Assembly: GCA_031552425.1 (NCBI GenBank)
Contig: JAVBMM010000019.1
Location: 1 to 23,728 of the forward strand
DNA: 23,728 nucleotides
From: JAISFI01 sp031552425
GTDB taxonomy: Bacteria; Bacteroidota; Bacteroidia; Bacteroidales; Azobacteroidaceae
Direction: 5' to 3'
The notes below the pieces were generated by a model that was given only the letters and a program-made list of their open reading frames with translations, ran no database searches and was not told the origin of the DNA. Position numbers and translations under genes: made by a program. Of the stretch, positions 7,784 to 15,742 are shown one piece after another; within the stretch, counting starts at the first letter, position 1; each line of letters opens with the position of its first letter.

Positions 7784-8797
7784 TTATAATGAATTTCTCA
7801 CGATTGCCTTTGTAGGAATGACTTTTTGTATGAATCTTCTCGTTTCTATATACCTGCGAATATCCCTTCCCATCAATTTAAAATCTGTACTCAGCACGGT
7901 CATTCCGTTCCTGATAATTTCTTTCATCGGTGTTTCGTTATATGACAAAATTCCTATGTCTTTTCCGATTTTCAAACCCTTCTCTTCCGCACTTTTCACA
8001 ATGTGTATCAGATCATTATCTGCAACTACAAAAAAGGCATTCCCTGGCTGAATAGCCTTTTCATTGATTTGAGATTCTACAGAACAGCATATTTCATATT
8101 TATCACAAAAAGAAAGAAACGTATTTTTTATTTCATCAGGATAAGCTCCCTGAAAAGGGAAAATCAATCTGATTTTTTTATATTTTTTTATTTGAGGAAG
8201 AATCTGTTCCATCGCCTTTTGTAATTCATCATCAAACTGCTGACTAATGAAAGAAGTTCCCGGGATTACCGGAGGCCGTGTGATTTGCAACAGTTTATGT
8301 TTAGGTATCTCACTCAAGGTTCTGGACACTACAGGATGATTAAATCCCGTTATGATATACAAACCATACAAACCCAAATATTCTTTAATAACTGAACGAA
8401 ATACTACCGGATTACAATGATGAAAATATAAATCTATACTGATATTTTTCGGATTCAATCCTGAAATGATTTCATTATAAAGCACCTCTTGATATGCATC
8501 AAAAGAGGTAAGAAACAACATTACCTTGAGTTTTGTGTCTATATTTTCACTCCGAACAAAACATCCAACACGATTTTGAGTTTCTATGATTCCCCTTGCT
8601 TTTAGATCCTCAAGAGCTTTTACGATAGTCATTCTCGCATAGCCAGTCTTCCGCATAAAGCTATTCACAGACGGCAAGATATCCCCGGTATGAAGCTTAT
8701 CTTCGGCAATCATCCGAATAATACCATCTATGATTTTCTCATATTTGGGTTTATGACTTTTTGTTTCCGCGCTAATATAATCGAAAACACTCACCAT
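7784..8797 (-). CDS. GntR/LacI-hybrid transcriptional regulator of the sugar cluster
   Basis: A 337-aa regulator. Residues 17-80 are a GntR-type winged helix, with KYEKIIDGIIRMIAEDKL, the GDILPSVNSF wing-helix turn, a recognition helix around TGYARMTIVKALEDL and the RGIIETQNRVGCFV wing. Residues about 90-337 are a LacI-like periplasmic-binding-protein fold for a sugar or sugar-derived effector (VMLFLTSFDAYQEVLYNEIISGL at the first strand, ILSYNETPMKEII and STDFKLMGRD near the end). This architecture occurs in Bacteroides regulators such as the fucose regulator. It is the first gene of the cluster and shares its strand, so it probably controls itself and the three enzyme genes. A strong Bacteroides-type promoter with an inverted repeat sits just upstream. 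Confidence 0.87.
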   Translation of the reverse strand: MVSVFDYISAETKSHKPKYEKIIDGIIRMIAEDKLHTGDILPSVNSFMRKTGYARMTIVKALEDLKARGIIETQNRVGCFVRSENIDTKLKVMLFLTSFDAYQEVLYNEIISGLNPKNISIDLYFHHCNPVVFRSVIKEYLGLYGLYIITGFNHPVVSRTLSEIPKHKLLQITRPPVIPGTSFISQQFDDELQKAMEQILPQIKKYKKIRLIFPFQGAYPDEIKNTFLSFCDKYEICCSVESQINEKAIQPGNAFFVVADNDLIHIVKSAEEKGLKIGKDIGILSYNETPMKEIIRNGMTVLSTDFKLMGRDIRRYIETRRFIQKVIPTKAIVRNSL

Positions 8798-8826
8798 GCA
8801 AACTATTCTATTCTATTTCATTTATT

Positions 8827-8859
8827 GCAAAGATATAGTACTAATTTGTTCTTCACAAA
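8827..8859 (-). promoter_or_regulatory. Bacteroides-type promoter for the regulator-led sugar cluster
   Basis: On the minus strand a TTTG -33 box (8856-8859) is followed by 20 bases and a full -7 box TATCTTTGC (8827-8835), which matches TAnnTTTGY with the standard spacing. The expected transcript start lies about 20 bases before the ATG at 8797. It is the best-formed promoter in the window. Confidence 0.75.
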
Positions 8860-8860
8860 T
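8844..8860. promoter_or_regulatory. Inverted repeat over the -33 box, candidate operator
   Basis: ATTTGT (8844-8849) and ACAAAT (8855-8860) are separated by five bases and cover the -33 element of the regulator promoter. A GntR dimer often binds such short dyads, and this position would block RNA polymerase, so autoregulation by the gene downstream is a reasonable guess. The arms are AT-rich and short, so chance is possible. Confidence 0.4.
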
Positions 8861-9109
8861 AACATGGAATAGAAATAAATAAGATAGAACAGGAAAAAAA
8901 GTTAAAAATTAAGAATTAAGAGTTAAAAAAATTCTAAGGAGGCTTTGGTGTTTAATTTTTCATTGCCTTCTTCGATTCTTCGAATCGAAGATCGACTATA
9001 GTCAATTATTAATTTTAATTCACCGTTCACGACGAGCAGAGCGAGCTTCACGGTTGCGAAGCAACCTAACAGCTTGCAACGCAAGCCTCATCAGGAGCAC
9101 AGACTCTAA
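8861..9109. other. Gene-free stretch upstream of the sugar cluster
   Basis: No convincing coding frame lies between the regulator promoter and the end of the LolC/E-like gene. The first part (8880-8960) is AT-rich and contains only short repeats such as the AAGAATTAAGAGTTAA run. The second part (8970-9086) carries a cluster of tight hairpins listed separately. The local GC content of 9022-9090 is visibly higher than in the surrounding sequence. Confidence 0.6.
8970..9086. repeat. Cluster of short palindromic hairpins
   Basis: Four dyads lie in 117 bases. CTTCGATTC / GAATCGAAG pair around TTC (8970-8990). GACTATAGTC (8994-9003) is a perfect palindrome. GGTTGC / GCAACC pair around GAA (9052-9066). 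GCTTGC / GCAAGC pair around AAC (9072-9086). An alternative GCTTC / GAAGC pairing (9045-9062) competes with the third. None is followed by a clear T run, so ordinary terminators are unlikely, though they sit just after the stop of the rbfA-operon permease. They look like small mobile or REP-like palindromes. Confidence 0.55.
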
Positions 9110-10336
9110 CTAATCCCTACTATTTAGCGCTTTAAGTCTTCCAATAGGATATATTGCCGCAAAAAAACCGATAATTAAAACAGTAAAAAACACAAATAAA
9201 ATATCTCCGAACTCCACTTTTACAGGATATGCATCTACTACAAATACTCCTACCTGATCACCTAATTTTAACAAACCAAACATTTGTTGTGCCAAACATA
9301 ATATTAAACCAATTACAATTCCAATAATTCCACCAAAAGAAGAAATCATCCAACCTTCAATAAAAAAGATGCTGGAAATCAACCGATTGTCTGCCCCTAA
9401 ATTTCTTAGGACGACAATATCATCTTTCTTTTCAATAATCAGCATAGATAAAGAACCTATCACATTAAAAACGGCAATTGTCATAATAAAACAAAGAATC
9501 AAAAAAGTCATCCACTTTTCAATATTCATCATTTTAAATGCACCTTCCTGCTGTTCATATTGATTCTTAACGGAAAACTCATCTCCCAATATTCCCTGAA
9601 TAGTTTTTTGAATTTTCTTTATATCCGTATTCTCTTTCAACTTTATCTCAGCAGAAGATATTTCAGTTGTATAATCAAATAATTCCCTGGTCATTTCGAT
9701 AGGGACTACCAAATATTGGTTATCATATACCGGCTGATTCATCATAAATACACCGGAAATATATGCATACGACTGATTAAAAGATGAGGAAGGATTCACT
9801 AAGTTTACTTTTGCCTCCCTTTTCGGGGAATAAATTTCCAACGGATAAACAAATCCCGCATTGACGCCTAAACTATGAGCCAACCCGATTCCTAAAGTTG
9901 CATAATAATTGGTTCCATCGGATAAAACAAACTTTCCGTCAATTAAAATACTATCCATTTTCGTCAAACGTTCAAAATCGGAAGAAACTCCTTTCAACAC
10001 AGCAGGTACTTGTCTATCTGCATATTTTATCAAAACATTATCTTCCAGACATCCTGAAAAGACTTCAACTTCCGGTAAATGCTTGATTCGAATAATCCTT
10101 TCATCTTCACTATCAAAAACTTTTCCTTTAACCGAGGTGATTTTTAATTGCGGATCAAATGTGCAAAACATATCAGCCACCAGATCCTGAAATCCATTAA
10201 AGACAGACAATGCACAAACCATTGCGAGTGTTGCAACAGCAATTCCACAAACAGATACCATAGAAATTAAATTAATCGCATTATGCGATTTTTTAGAAAA
10301 CAGGTATCGTTTTGCTATTTTAAATGAAAGAGTCAC
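9110..10336 (-). CDS. LolC/LolE-like FtsX-family ABC transporter permease
   Basis: A 408-aa inner membrane protein of the lipoprotein-releasing (LolC/E) and MacB permease group. The N-terminal block AKRYLFSKKSHNAINLISMVSVCGIAVA leads into the first membrane segment (about 22-47). A periplasmic domain (about 48-270) follows, then three C-terminal FtsX segments at about 280-305, 325-350 and 378-400. The start is a GTG at 10334-10336, because the in-frame family N-terminus begins there; the ATG 11 bases upstream is out of frame. No ATP-binding partner (LolD) lies next to it, as is common in Bacteroidetes. It ends the aroQ-pyk-rbfA operon, 36 bases after rbfA. Role in moving lipoproteins to the outer membrane is inferred from the family; it could be another permease of the group. 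Confidence 0.87.
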   Translation of the reverse strand: MTLSFKIAKRYLFSKKSHNAINLISMVSVCGIAVATLAMVCALSVFNGFQDLVADMFCTFDPQLKITSVKGKVFDSEDERIIRIKHLPEVEVFSGCLEDNVLIKYADRQVPAVLKGVSSDFERLTKMDSILIDGKFVLSDGTNYYATLGIGLAHSLGVNAGFVYPLEIYSPKREAKVNLVNPSSSFNQSYAYISGVFMMNQPVYDNQYLVVPIEMTRELFDYTTEISSAEIKLKENTDIKKIQKTIQGILGDEFSVKNQYEQQEGAFKMMNIEKWMTFLILCFIMTIAVFNVIGSLSMLIIEKKDDIVVLRNLGADNRLISSIFFIEGWMISSFGGIIGIVIGLILCLAQQMFGLLKLGDQVGVFVVDAYPVKVEFGDILFVFFTVLIIGFFAAIYPIGRLKALNSRD

Positions 10337-10372
10337 GTCCGTTTCATTATTAAGATCATATAATGCCCATCG

Positions 10373-10708
10373 TCATTTATTTAAAAGGCTATCAATATTT
10401 TCCAGATAATCCAATGAATCATCCAAATAAAAAGACAATTCCGGTATTTTCCTCACCTGCATACGGATACGTTGTCCTAAATCATAACGAATCGCTTTTG
10501 TATTTCCACGGATATTTTTCAATATCTCATCATTTTTTTCTGAAGGAAAAATGCTCAAATGAGCCCGTGCAACACCTAAATCCGGAGTAACTTTAACCGA
10601 AGTTACGGAAACCAATACACCGGGCATTGCTTTCGTTTGCAACAAAAAGATCTCTCCTAATTCTTTTTGTATCAAGCGACCGATTTTTTGCAATCTGGTA
10701 TTTTCCAT
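10373..10708 (-). CDS. rbfA: Ribosome-binding factor A
   Basis: A 111-aa KH-like protein that helps mature the 5' end of 16S rRNA in the 30S subunit. The N-terminal helix TRLQKIGRLIQKELGEIFL, the strand VSVTSVKVTPDLGVARAHLSIFP and the C-terminal PELSFYLDDSLDYLENIDSLL are the standard RbfA blocks, and the length is that of the family. It starts four bases after the O-methyltransferase stop in the same operon and precedes the LolC/E-like permease. Confidence 0.93.
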   Translation of the reverse strand: MENTRLQKIGRLIQKELGEIFLLQTKAMPGVLVSVTSVKVTPDLGVARAHLSIFPSEKNDEILKNIRGNTKAIRYDLGQRIRMQVRKIPELSFYLDDSLDYLENIDSLLNK

Positions 10709-10712
10709 ATCT

Positions 10713-11345
10713 TTATTTTTTATGTATAATTGTCAATCCATCTCTCAAGGGAATGATAACTTTTTCAATTCTGTTGTCTTGAGCTATTTTGTCATTAAAT
10801 CTTTTGATTCCATCTGTTTGTTGATCGGCCGGTGAATTTTCTTCTAGCACCTTTCCACTCCACAATGTATTATCTGCGATAATATATCCACCATGCTTTA
10901 CTTTCTCGAAAACCAAATCAAAATAATCGAAATATAGGCGTTTATCAGCGTCTATAAAAACCAAATCAAAAGTTTCATTCAAGTTTGGAATGATATCCAT
11001 TGCATCTCCTATATGCAAATGGATCTTATCTTTCAAATCCGATTGATTGAAATATTTACAGATAAAATCTTCCAATTCATCGTTGATCTCTATAGTATGA
11101 ATCTTTGCTCCTGCAGATAATCCTTCTGCCATACAAAGAGTAGCATAACCTGTATATGTCCCTATTTCCAAAACACACTGCGGACAAATCATTTTCACAA
11201 ACATTTTTAACATTCGCCCTTGTAAATGTCCTGATAACATTCTCGGACGAAGAAGATTAACATGTGCATCACGATTGAGACGGCTTAACAATTCACCTTC
11301 TTCATCTATATGTGCTAAAATATCATCTTCTATGTTGTTATTCAT
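10713..11345 (-). CDS. Class I SAM-dependent O-methyltransferase (caffeoyl-CoA OMT-like)
   Basis: A 210-aa cytosolic methyltransferase. The SAM motif I is VLEIGTYTGYATLCMAEGL (about 57-75), followed by the metal and cofactor block FDLVFIDADKRLYFDYFD near 127-144 and the IADNTLWSGKVLE block near 155-168 that supplies the divalent-metal ligands of catechol O-methyltransferase-like enzymes. Its ATG overlaps the pyruvate kinase stop by four bases, pointing to translational coupling. Natural substrate unknown; small catechol-like molecules are the family norm, but the link to pyk and rbfA looks like operon history and does not reveal a function. Confidence 0.88.
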   Translation of the reverse strand: MNNNIEDDILAHIDEEGELLSRLNRDAHVNLLRPRMLSGHLQGRMLKMFVKMICPQCVLEIGTYTGYATLCMAEGLSAGAKIHTIEINDELEDFICKYFNQSDLKDKIHLHIGDAMDIIPNLNETFDLVFIDADKRLYFDYFDLVFEKVKHGGYIIADNTLWSGKVLEENSPADQQTDGIKRFNDKIAQDNRIEKVIIPLRDGLTIIHKK

Positions 11346-12799
11346 TTCTTGGGTTTAAATTCCAAGGGACAAAATTGTTTTGTACTATCAATGATTTTTC
11401 CTGCATTATTTATTTCGAGGAAAGAAGTTCCGCCTCCTTCTCCAAAACTTCCGCTTAGATAAGCCACCATATCGTTGCGATTAATCATTCCTTTCCTGAT
11501 TAATTTCTCCAAAGCAAGTAAAAAATATTCTTTAGTATTGCTTCCTTCCGGTTGATATTCTGCCAAAACTCCATAAGAAAGTGATAATTCCCGGGTTGTT
11601 TGTTCCTTATAACAAATCGCCATTACTGGAGACTTCCCTCTAAAAGCAGCTAAATAACGAGCAGTTCTTCCCGTGTAACTATCTGTAATTATAGCTTTTA
11701 CATGCAACTTAGAACATGCCTTAACAGCTTGCTTCGCCAGAAAAGAAGTAACATCCAAATCATCGGTAGGCATCGGCACACGGATATCATTTTCAGACAA
11801 TTTGGTTTTTTCCGCTTCCATAGCAACATTCGACATCACTCTAACCGATTCCACCGGATATTTTCCATAAGCAGTTTCTCCACTAAGCATCAGAGCATCT
11901 GTTCGATAATAAATTGCGTTAGCTACATCGGTTACTTCTGCACGAGTGGGACGAGGATTGTTAATCATAGAATGCAACATTTGCGTTGCAACGATCACAG
12001 GTTTTTTAGCCGCTACACATTTACGGATCAACACTCGTTGCAAGCCCGGAATTTTTTCTTGTGCCACTTCAATTCCCAAATCTCCGCGGGCAATCATGAT
12101 TCCGTATGCTACATCTAATATTTCATCAATATTATCAACTCCTTCCTGATTTTCTATTTTAGCAATGATTTTAATAGAACTTTTATGTTCATCCAGTATT
12201 TGTTGTATATCTAAAACATCCTGTTTGGAACGGACAAAAGAATGAGCAATAAAATCAATCTTTTTTTCAATGGCGAACAAAATATTTTTCTTATCCTTTT
12301 CGGTAAGAGATGGAAGACTAATGCGTACTCCGGGAACATTGATACTTTTTCTACTCCCCAAAGAAGCATCATTTAATGCTTCGCACAACAAGTAATCATC
12401 TTTCTTATCAATCACTTTAAATTCCAAATCACCATCGTCAATCAATATCAATCCACCAATCTTCATTTCATTGACGAAGTTTTTATAGCTCACATAAATG
12501 CAATCTGAATTTGTTTCTTGTTCAGGGGATCCTTTGATTTTTATTTTATCTCCTGTCTTAAAATCTATCGGAGAATGAGAGGTTGTGGTTCTGACCTCAG
12601 GTCCCTTGGTATCCATTAATATACCTATACGGGTAGACACTATGCGAACATTATCTATGATAGAGTTAAATCCCTCCTCATCCAGATGCGCAGAATTCAT
12701 CCTCACCACATTCATACCTTCATTAAAAAGCGAACGAATAAAATCAACTCCACAGCGCCTATCCGAAATGGTAGCGACAATTTTTGTATGCTTCAACAT
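11342..12799 (-). CDS. pyk: Pyruvate kinase
   Basis: Glycolytic enzyme turning phosphoenolpyruvate and ADP into pyruvate and ATP. The 485-aa protein shows TKIVATIS at residues 5-12, NVVRMNSAH near 30-38, ILMDTKGPEVRTT near 60-72, IIAKIENQEGVDN (catalytic Lys region) near 210-222, IMIARGDLGIEV near 233-244 and the TRAEVTDVANAI / LMLSGETAYGKYP block near 286-315. The C-terminal allosteric domain is present. It lies 17 bases after aroQ and overlaps the methyltransferase start by four bases. Confidence 0.96.
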   Translation of the reverse strand: MLKHTKIVATISDRRCGVDFIRSLFNEGMNVVRMNSAHLDEEGFNSIIDNVRIVSTRIGILMDTKGPEVRTTTSHSPIDFKTGDKIKIKGSPEQETNSDCIYVSYKNFVNEMKIGGLILIDDGDLEFKVIDKKDDYLLCEALNDASLGSRKSINVPGVRISLPSLTEKDKKNILFAIEKKIDFIAHSFVRSKQDVLDIQQILDEHKSSIKIIAKIENQEGVDNIDEILDVAYGIMIARGDLGIEVAQEKIPGLQRVLIRKCVAAKKPVIVATQMLHSMINNPRPTRAEVTDVANAIYYRTDALMLSGETAYGKYPVESVRVMSNVAMEAEKTKLSENDIRVPMPTDDLDVTSFLAKQAVKACSKLHVKAIITDSYTGRTARYLAAFRGKSPVMAICYKEQTTRELSLSYGVLAEYQPEGSNTKEYFLLALEKLIRKGMINRNDMVAYLSGSFGEGGGTSFLEINNAGKIIDSTKQFCPLEFKPKK

Positions 12800-12816
12800 A
12801 TTCTTCTGTTATAAAA

Positions 12817-13233
12817 TTACTTCAAAAACGATTCTACGGCAAGCCTGTAAGAATCCAAACCGAAACCGGCAATGGTTCCTACACATGCAGGGGCTATCAT
12901 GGATTGATGACGAAAGGTTTCACGAGCATGAATATTGGAAATATGCACTTCAACAGCAGGAGTTTGAACAGATTTAAGTGCATCATGAACCGCTATGGAA
13001 GTATGTGTATAGGCTCCTGCATTCAATATAATTCCATCAAAAGAAAAACCGACTTCATGAATCTTATCAATAATCTCACCTTCTATATTCGATTGAAAAT
13101 ATGAAAAGGAAATTTGAGGAAAGCGTTCTTGTAATTGTTGAAAGAAATTTTCAAACGAGGCATCTCCATAAATTCCCGGTTCTCTTTTTCCCAAAAGATT
13201 CAGGTTAGGTCCATTGATGATTTGAATCTTCAT
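12817..13233 (-). CDS. aroQ: Type II 3-dehydroquinate dehydratase
   Basis: A 138-aa enzyme of the shikimate pathway that dehydrates 3-dehydroquinate to 3-dehydroshikimate. The start MKIQIINGPNLNLLGKREP and GIYG (catalytic Tyr22) are diagnostic. LNAGAYTHTSIAVHDAL near 73-89 and VEVHISNIHARETFRHQS near 97-114 carry the substrate-binding Asn and His and the catalytic His/Arg residues. It is the first gene of the minus-strand operon, back to back with xerD over a 55-base gap that holds interlocked promoter boxes. Confidence 0.95.
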   Translation of the reverse strand: MKIQIINGPNLNLLGKREPGIYGDASFENFFQQLQERFPQISFSYFQSNIEGEIIDKIHEVGFSFDGIILNAGAYTHTSIAVHDALKSVQTPAVEVHISNIHARETFRHQSMIAPACVGTIAGFGLDSYRLAVESFLK

Positions 13234-13254
13234 GTAAATTCGGATTTTTTATCT

Positions 13255-13273
13255 TAAATTTGCGGCAAAGGTA
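13255..13273. promoter_or_regulatory. Interlocked -7 boxes of divergent xerD and aroQ promoters
   Basis: TAAATTTGC (13255-13263) reads rightward to xerD and TACCTTTGC (13265-13273 on the minus strand) reads leftward to aroQ. Both match TAnnTTTGY. Neither has a clear TTTG -33 box at the right distance, so the assignment rests on the -7 boxes and on the narrow gap between the two genes. Confidence 0.5.
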
Positions 13274-13288
13274 GTAAAAAAAACGAAG

Positions 13289-14221
13289 ATGAAAGACATC
13301 GTAAAAGAATATCGTAATTATTTGATGTTGGAAAAATCTCTTTCAAAAAACTCAGTGGAAGCTTACCTTGCAGATTTAAACAAACTCTCTGGATTTTTGG
13401 TTTCTGAAAAGAAATCATACCAAGAAATCAAATTGAATGATTTGGAACAATTTGTTGCACAATTGCACGATTTAGGTATTTGTCCCCGATCTCAAGCACG
13501 TATTATTTCCGGAATTAAATCTTTTTTTAATTTCCTGTTACTGAATAATTATATACAAGTAGACCCTACAGATTTATTGGAAACTCCAAAAATCGGATTA
13601 AAATTACCAGAAGTATTAACTGTAGATGAAATCAATAACATCATTGATTTAATTGATTTAAGCGCACCGGAAGGTCATCGTAACAGAGCAATGCTGGAAG
13701 TCCTTTACAGTTGCGGGCTAAGGGTTTCTGAGTTAATCACATTACGTTATGCCGACCTTTACTTAGAAGAAGGTTTTATAAAAGTACTCGGAAAAGGAAA
13801 TAAGCAACGCCTGGTTCCAATTTCCCAACAAGCAATTAAAGAGATTCATCATTATATGCTGGACAGGAACCAAATCCAAGCAAAAAAAGGTTTTGAAGAT
13901 ATTCTTTTCTTAAGCAAAAGAAAAACATCCTTATCCAGAATCATGATTTTCCATCTCATCAAACAATTAGTTGAAATGGCAGGAATCAAAAAAAATGTCA
14001 GTCCCCACACATTTCGACATTCATTTGCCACACATTTATTGGAGGGTGGAGCCAATTTACGCGCCATACAACAAATGCTCGGGCATGAAAGTATAGCTAC
14101 CACAGAAATTTACACACACATAGACAGGGATTTTCTTAGGAGTGAAATTCTGGAATATCATCCGAGAAATATTCAAAAAAGAGAAGAAGAAAGAAATTTA
14201 CGAGGAACTCAGCCAAAATAA
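13289..14221 (+). CDS. xerD: Tyrosine site-specific recombinase XerD
   Basis: A 310-aa XerC/D-type recombinase, which in most bacteria resolves chromosome dimers at dif. The N-terminal SAM-like domain (about 1-95) holds KSLSKNSVEAYLADLNKLSGFL. The catalytic domain shows R145 in SCGLRVSEL, K169 in LGKGNKQR, H240 and R243 in SPHTFRHSFATHLLEGGA, H266 in MLGHESIATTEIYTH and the nucleophile Y275. All six catalytic positions are intact. It stands alone facing right, and its place opposite aroQ fits a housekeeping role, so I call it the chromosomal enzyme and not a mobile-element integrase. XerC versus XerD cannot be fully separated by eye. Confidence 0.9.
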   Translation: MKDIVKEYRNYLMLEKSLSKNSVEAYLADLNKLSGFLVSEKKSYQEIKLNDLEQFVAQLHDLGICPRSQARIISGIKSFFNFLLLNNYIQVDPTDLLETPKIGLKLPEVLTVDEINNIIDLIDLSAPEGHRNRAMLEVLYSCGLRVSELITLRYADLYLEEGFIKVLGKGNKQRLVPISQQAIKEIHHYMLDRNQIQAKKGFEDILFLSKRKTSLSRIMIFHLIKQLVEMAGIKKNVSPHTFRHSFATHLLEGGANLRAIQQMLGHESIATTEIYTHIDRDFLRSEILEYHPRNIQKREEERNLRGTQPK

Positions 14222-14234
14222 AACTCAAAAAAAT

Positions 14235-14243
14235 TATCTTTGT
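14235..14243 (+). promoter_or_regulatory. Candidate -7 box for the sialate O-acetylesterase gene
   Basis: TATCTTTGT matches TAnnTTTGY and lies 36 bases before the ATG at 14280. No TTTG box is found 19-21 bases upstream, so the promoter would rely on the -7 box alone. Confidence 0.45.
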
Positions 14244-14279
14244 GTGTTCTTGAATTACTAACTATTTTATCATATTATC

Positions 14280-15719
14280 ATGAGAAAAAAATCAAAAAAA
14301 TTGTTCTTATTACCACTTTTAATGGTAATATTTTTATTTCAAACTTCCCGGGCAGAAGTTAAGTTACCTACTGTTTTCGGAGACAACATGGTTCTACAAC
14401 AACAAACGGAAGTATCCGTATGGGGCTGGGCAAAAGCCGGATCAACAGTAAAAATCATAAGTTCCTGGAATAAAAAAAGTTATTCAGCCAAAACAGATAA
14501 TGATGGAAACTGGAAAGTAAAAATCCAAACTCCTGTTGCAAGTTTTACCCCTTATACTTTATCCGTAAGTGAAGGAAACAACATCACATTGAAAAACATC
14601 TTGATAGGTGAAGTCTGGCTTTGTTCCGGACAATCGAATATGGAAATGCCCATGAAAGGATTTCGTAGTCAGCCGATAGCAGGAGGTCCGGAAGATACTG
14701 CTGACTCACGCAATTCGAACATCCGCATGTTCACAGTAAAAAGGACTTCCAAATTATATCCACAAACCAATTGTGAAGGAGAATGGTTGGAAGCATCCAG
14801 GGAAAACACACCTAATTTCAGTGCAACTGCCTATTATTTCGGAAGATTACTTTACAAAAATATCAACGTACCTATCGGATTATTGCATTCCAGTTGGGGA
14901 GGTTCACGCATAGAAGCATGGATGAATCGTGAGTCATTGAGTAATATTCCGGAGAAAAAAATTCCTCAAAAAGAAGAAGATATAAAAATTGCCAACGGAA
15001 CTCCAACTGTTCTTTTTAACGGGATGATTAAACCGATATTAGGTTACGGAATACGCGGAGCCATTTGGTACCAGGGAGAATCTAACCGTTTGGAACCGGA
15101 TTTATATGTAAAAATGTTTGATAATATGGTTCGTGCTTGGCGTCAGCTTTGGGAAGTGGGAGAATTTCCTTTCTATTATTGCCAAATAGCTCCATATGCA
15201 TACGAATACGCATCAAGAAGTGATGCAGGAACACATTCCGGATATATCCGTGAAGCACAAGCCAAAGGAATGCAGACTACTCCGAATACCGGAATGGCCG
15301 TTTTGATGGATGCCGATAGTCCTAATTGCATTCACCCTCCAAAGAAAAAAGATGCAGGAGAACGTATGGCTTTATGGGCTTTAGCTAAAACATACGGAAT
15401 GAAAAATATTTCCTATAAAAGTCCTGTAATGAATAACATGGAAATAAACGGAAGATTAATAACTCTTACTTTCGACATTCCGGAAGCTCCAGGATTGACT
15501 TCTTATGGAAAAGATATTAAAAATTTCGTTATTGCAGGAAAAAATAAGAGATTCTATCCTGCTGTAGCAGCTGTTTCTGGCAATAAAGTATTTTTGTTTT
15601 CTGCAGCCGTAGCAGATCCGACAGCCGTTCGTTATTGTTTTGATGATACTTCCGATACGGAGATTTTCTCTGTAGACGCCGGTTTACCGGTTTCTTCTTT
15701 CAGGACAGATAATTTTTAA
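14280..15719 (+). CDS. Secreted sialate O-acetylesterase-type carbohydrate esterase (SGNH fold)
   Basis: A 479-aa exported esterase. Residues 1-25 form a signal peptide ending near SRAE. A small beta domain (about 27-100, FGDNMVLQQQTEVSVWGWA) precedes the SGNH hydrolase core. The nucleophile is S119 in LCSGQSNMEMPM. WYQGESN at 263-269 is the next SGNH block, and DSPNCIHPPKKKDAGERMA at 346-364 carries the acid and His352 of the dyad. The family includes 9-O-acetylsialic acid esterases but also enzymes that deacetylate plant polysaccharides. There is no sialidase or nan gene nearby, so the natural substrate is open. It follows xerD with a 58-base gap and is probably transcribed alone. Confidence 0.88.
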   Translation: MRKKSKKLFLLPLLMVIFLFQTSRAEVKLPTVFGDNMVLQQQTEVSVWGWAKAGSTVKIISSWNKKSYSAKTDNDGNWKVKIQTPVASFTPYTLSVSEGNNITLKNILIGEVWLCSGQSNMEMPMKGFRSQPIAGGPEDTADSRNSNIRMFTVKRTSKLYPQTNCEGEWLEASRENTPNFSATAYYFGRLLYKNINVPIGLLHSSWGGSRIEAWMNRESLSNIPEKKIPQKEEDIKIANGTPTVLFNGMIKPILGYGIRGAIWYQGESNRLEPDLYVKMFDNMVRAWRQLWEVGEFPFYYCQIAPYAYEYASRSDAGTHSGYIREAQAKGMQTTPNTGMAVLMDADSPNCIHPPKKKDAGERMALWALAKTYGMKNISYKSPVMNNMEINGRLITLTFDIPEAPGLTSYGKDIKNFVIAGKNKRFYPAVAAVSGNKVFLFSAAVADPTAVRYCFDDTSDTEIFSVDAGLPVSSFRTDNF

Positions 15720-15742
15720 TAGAACATTACTTAGTTAATTCT

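Noticed and set aside
9052..9086. Ordinary rho-independent terminators of the permease gene
   Set aside because: The hairpins are not followed by a run of T on the minus strand, so they do not meet the usual pattern.
13289..14221. Integrase of a mobile element
   Set aside because: The recombinase is of XerC/D size with no att-like repeats, tRNA or phage genes nearby, and it sits opposite a housekeeping operon.
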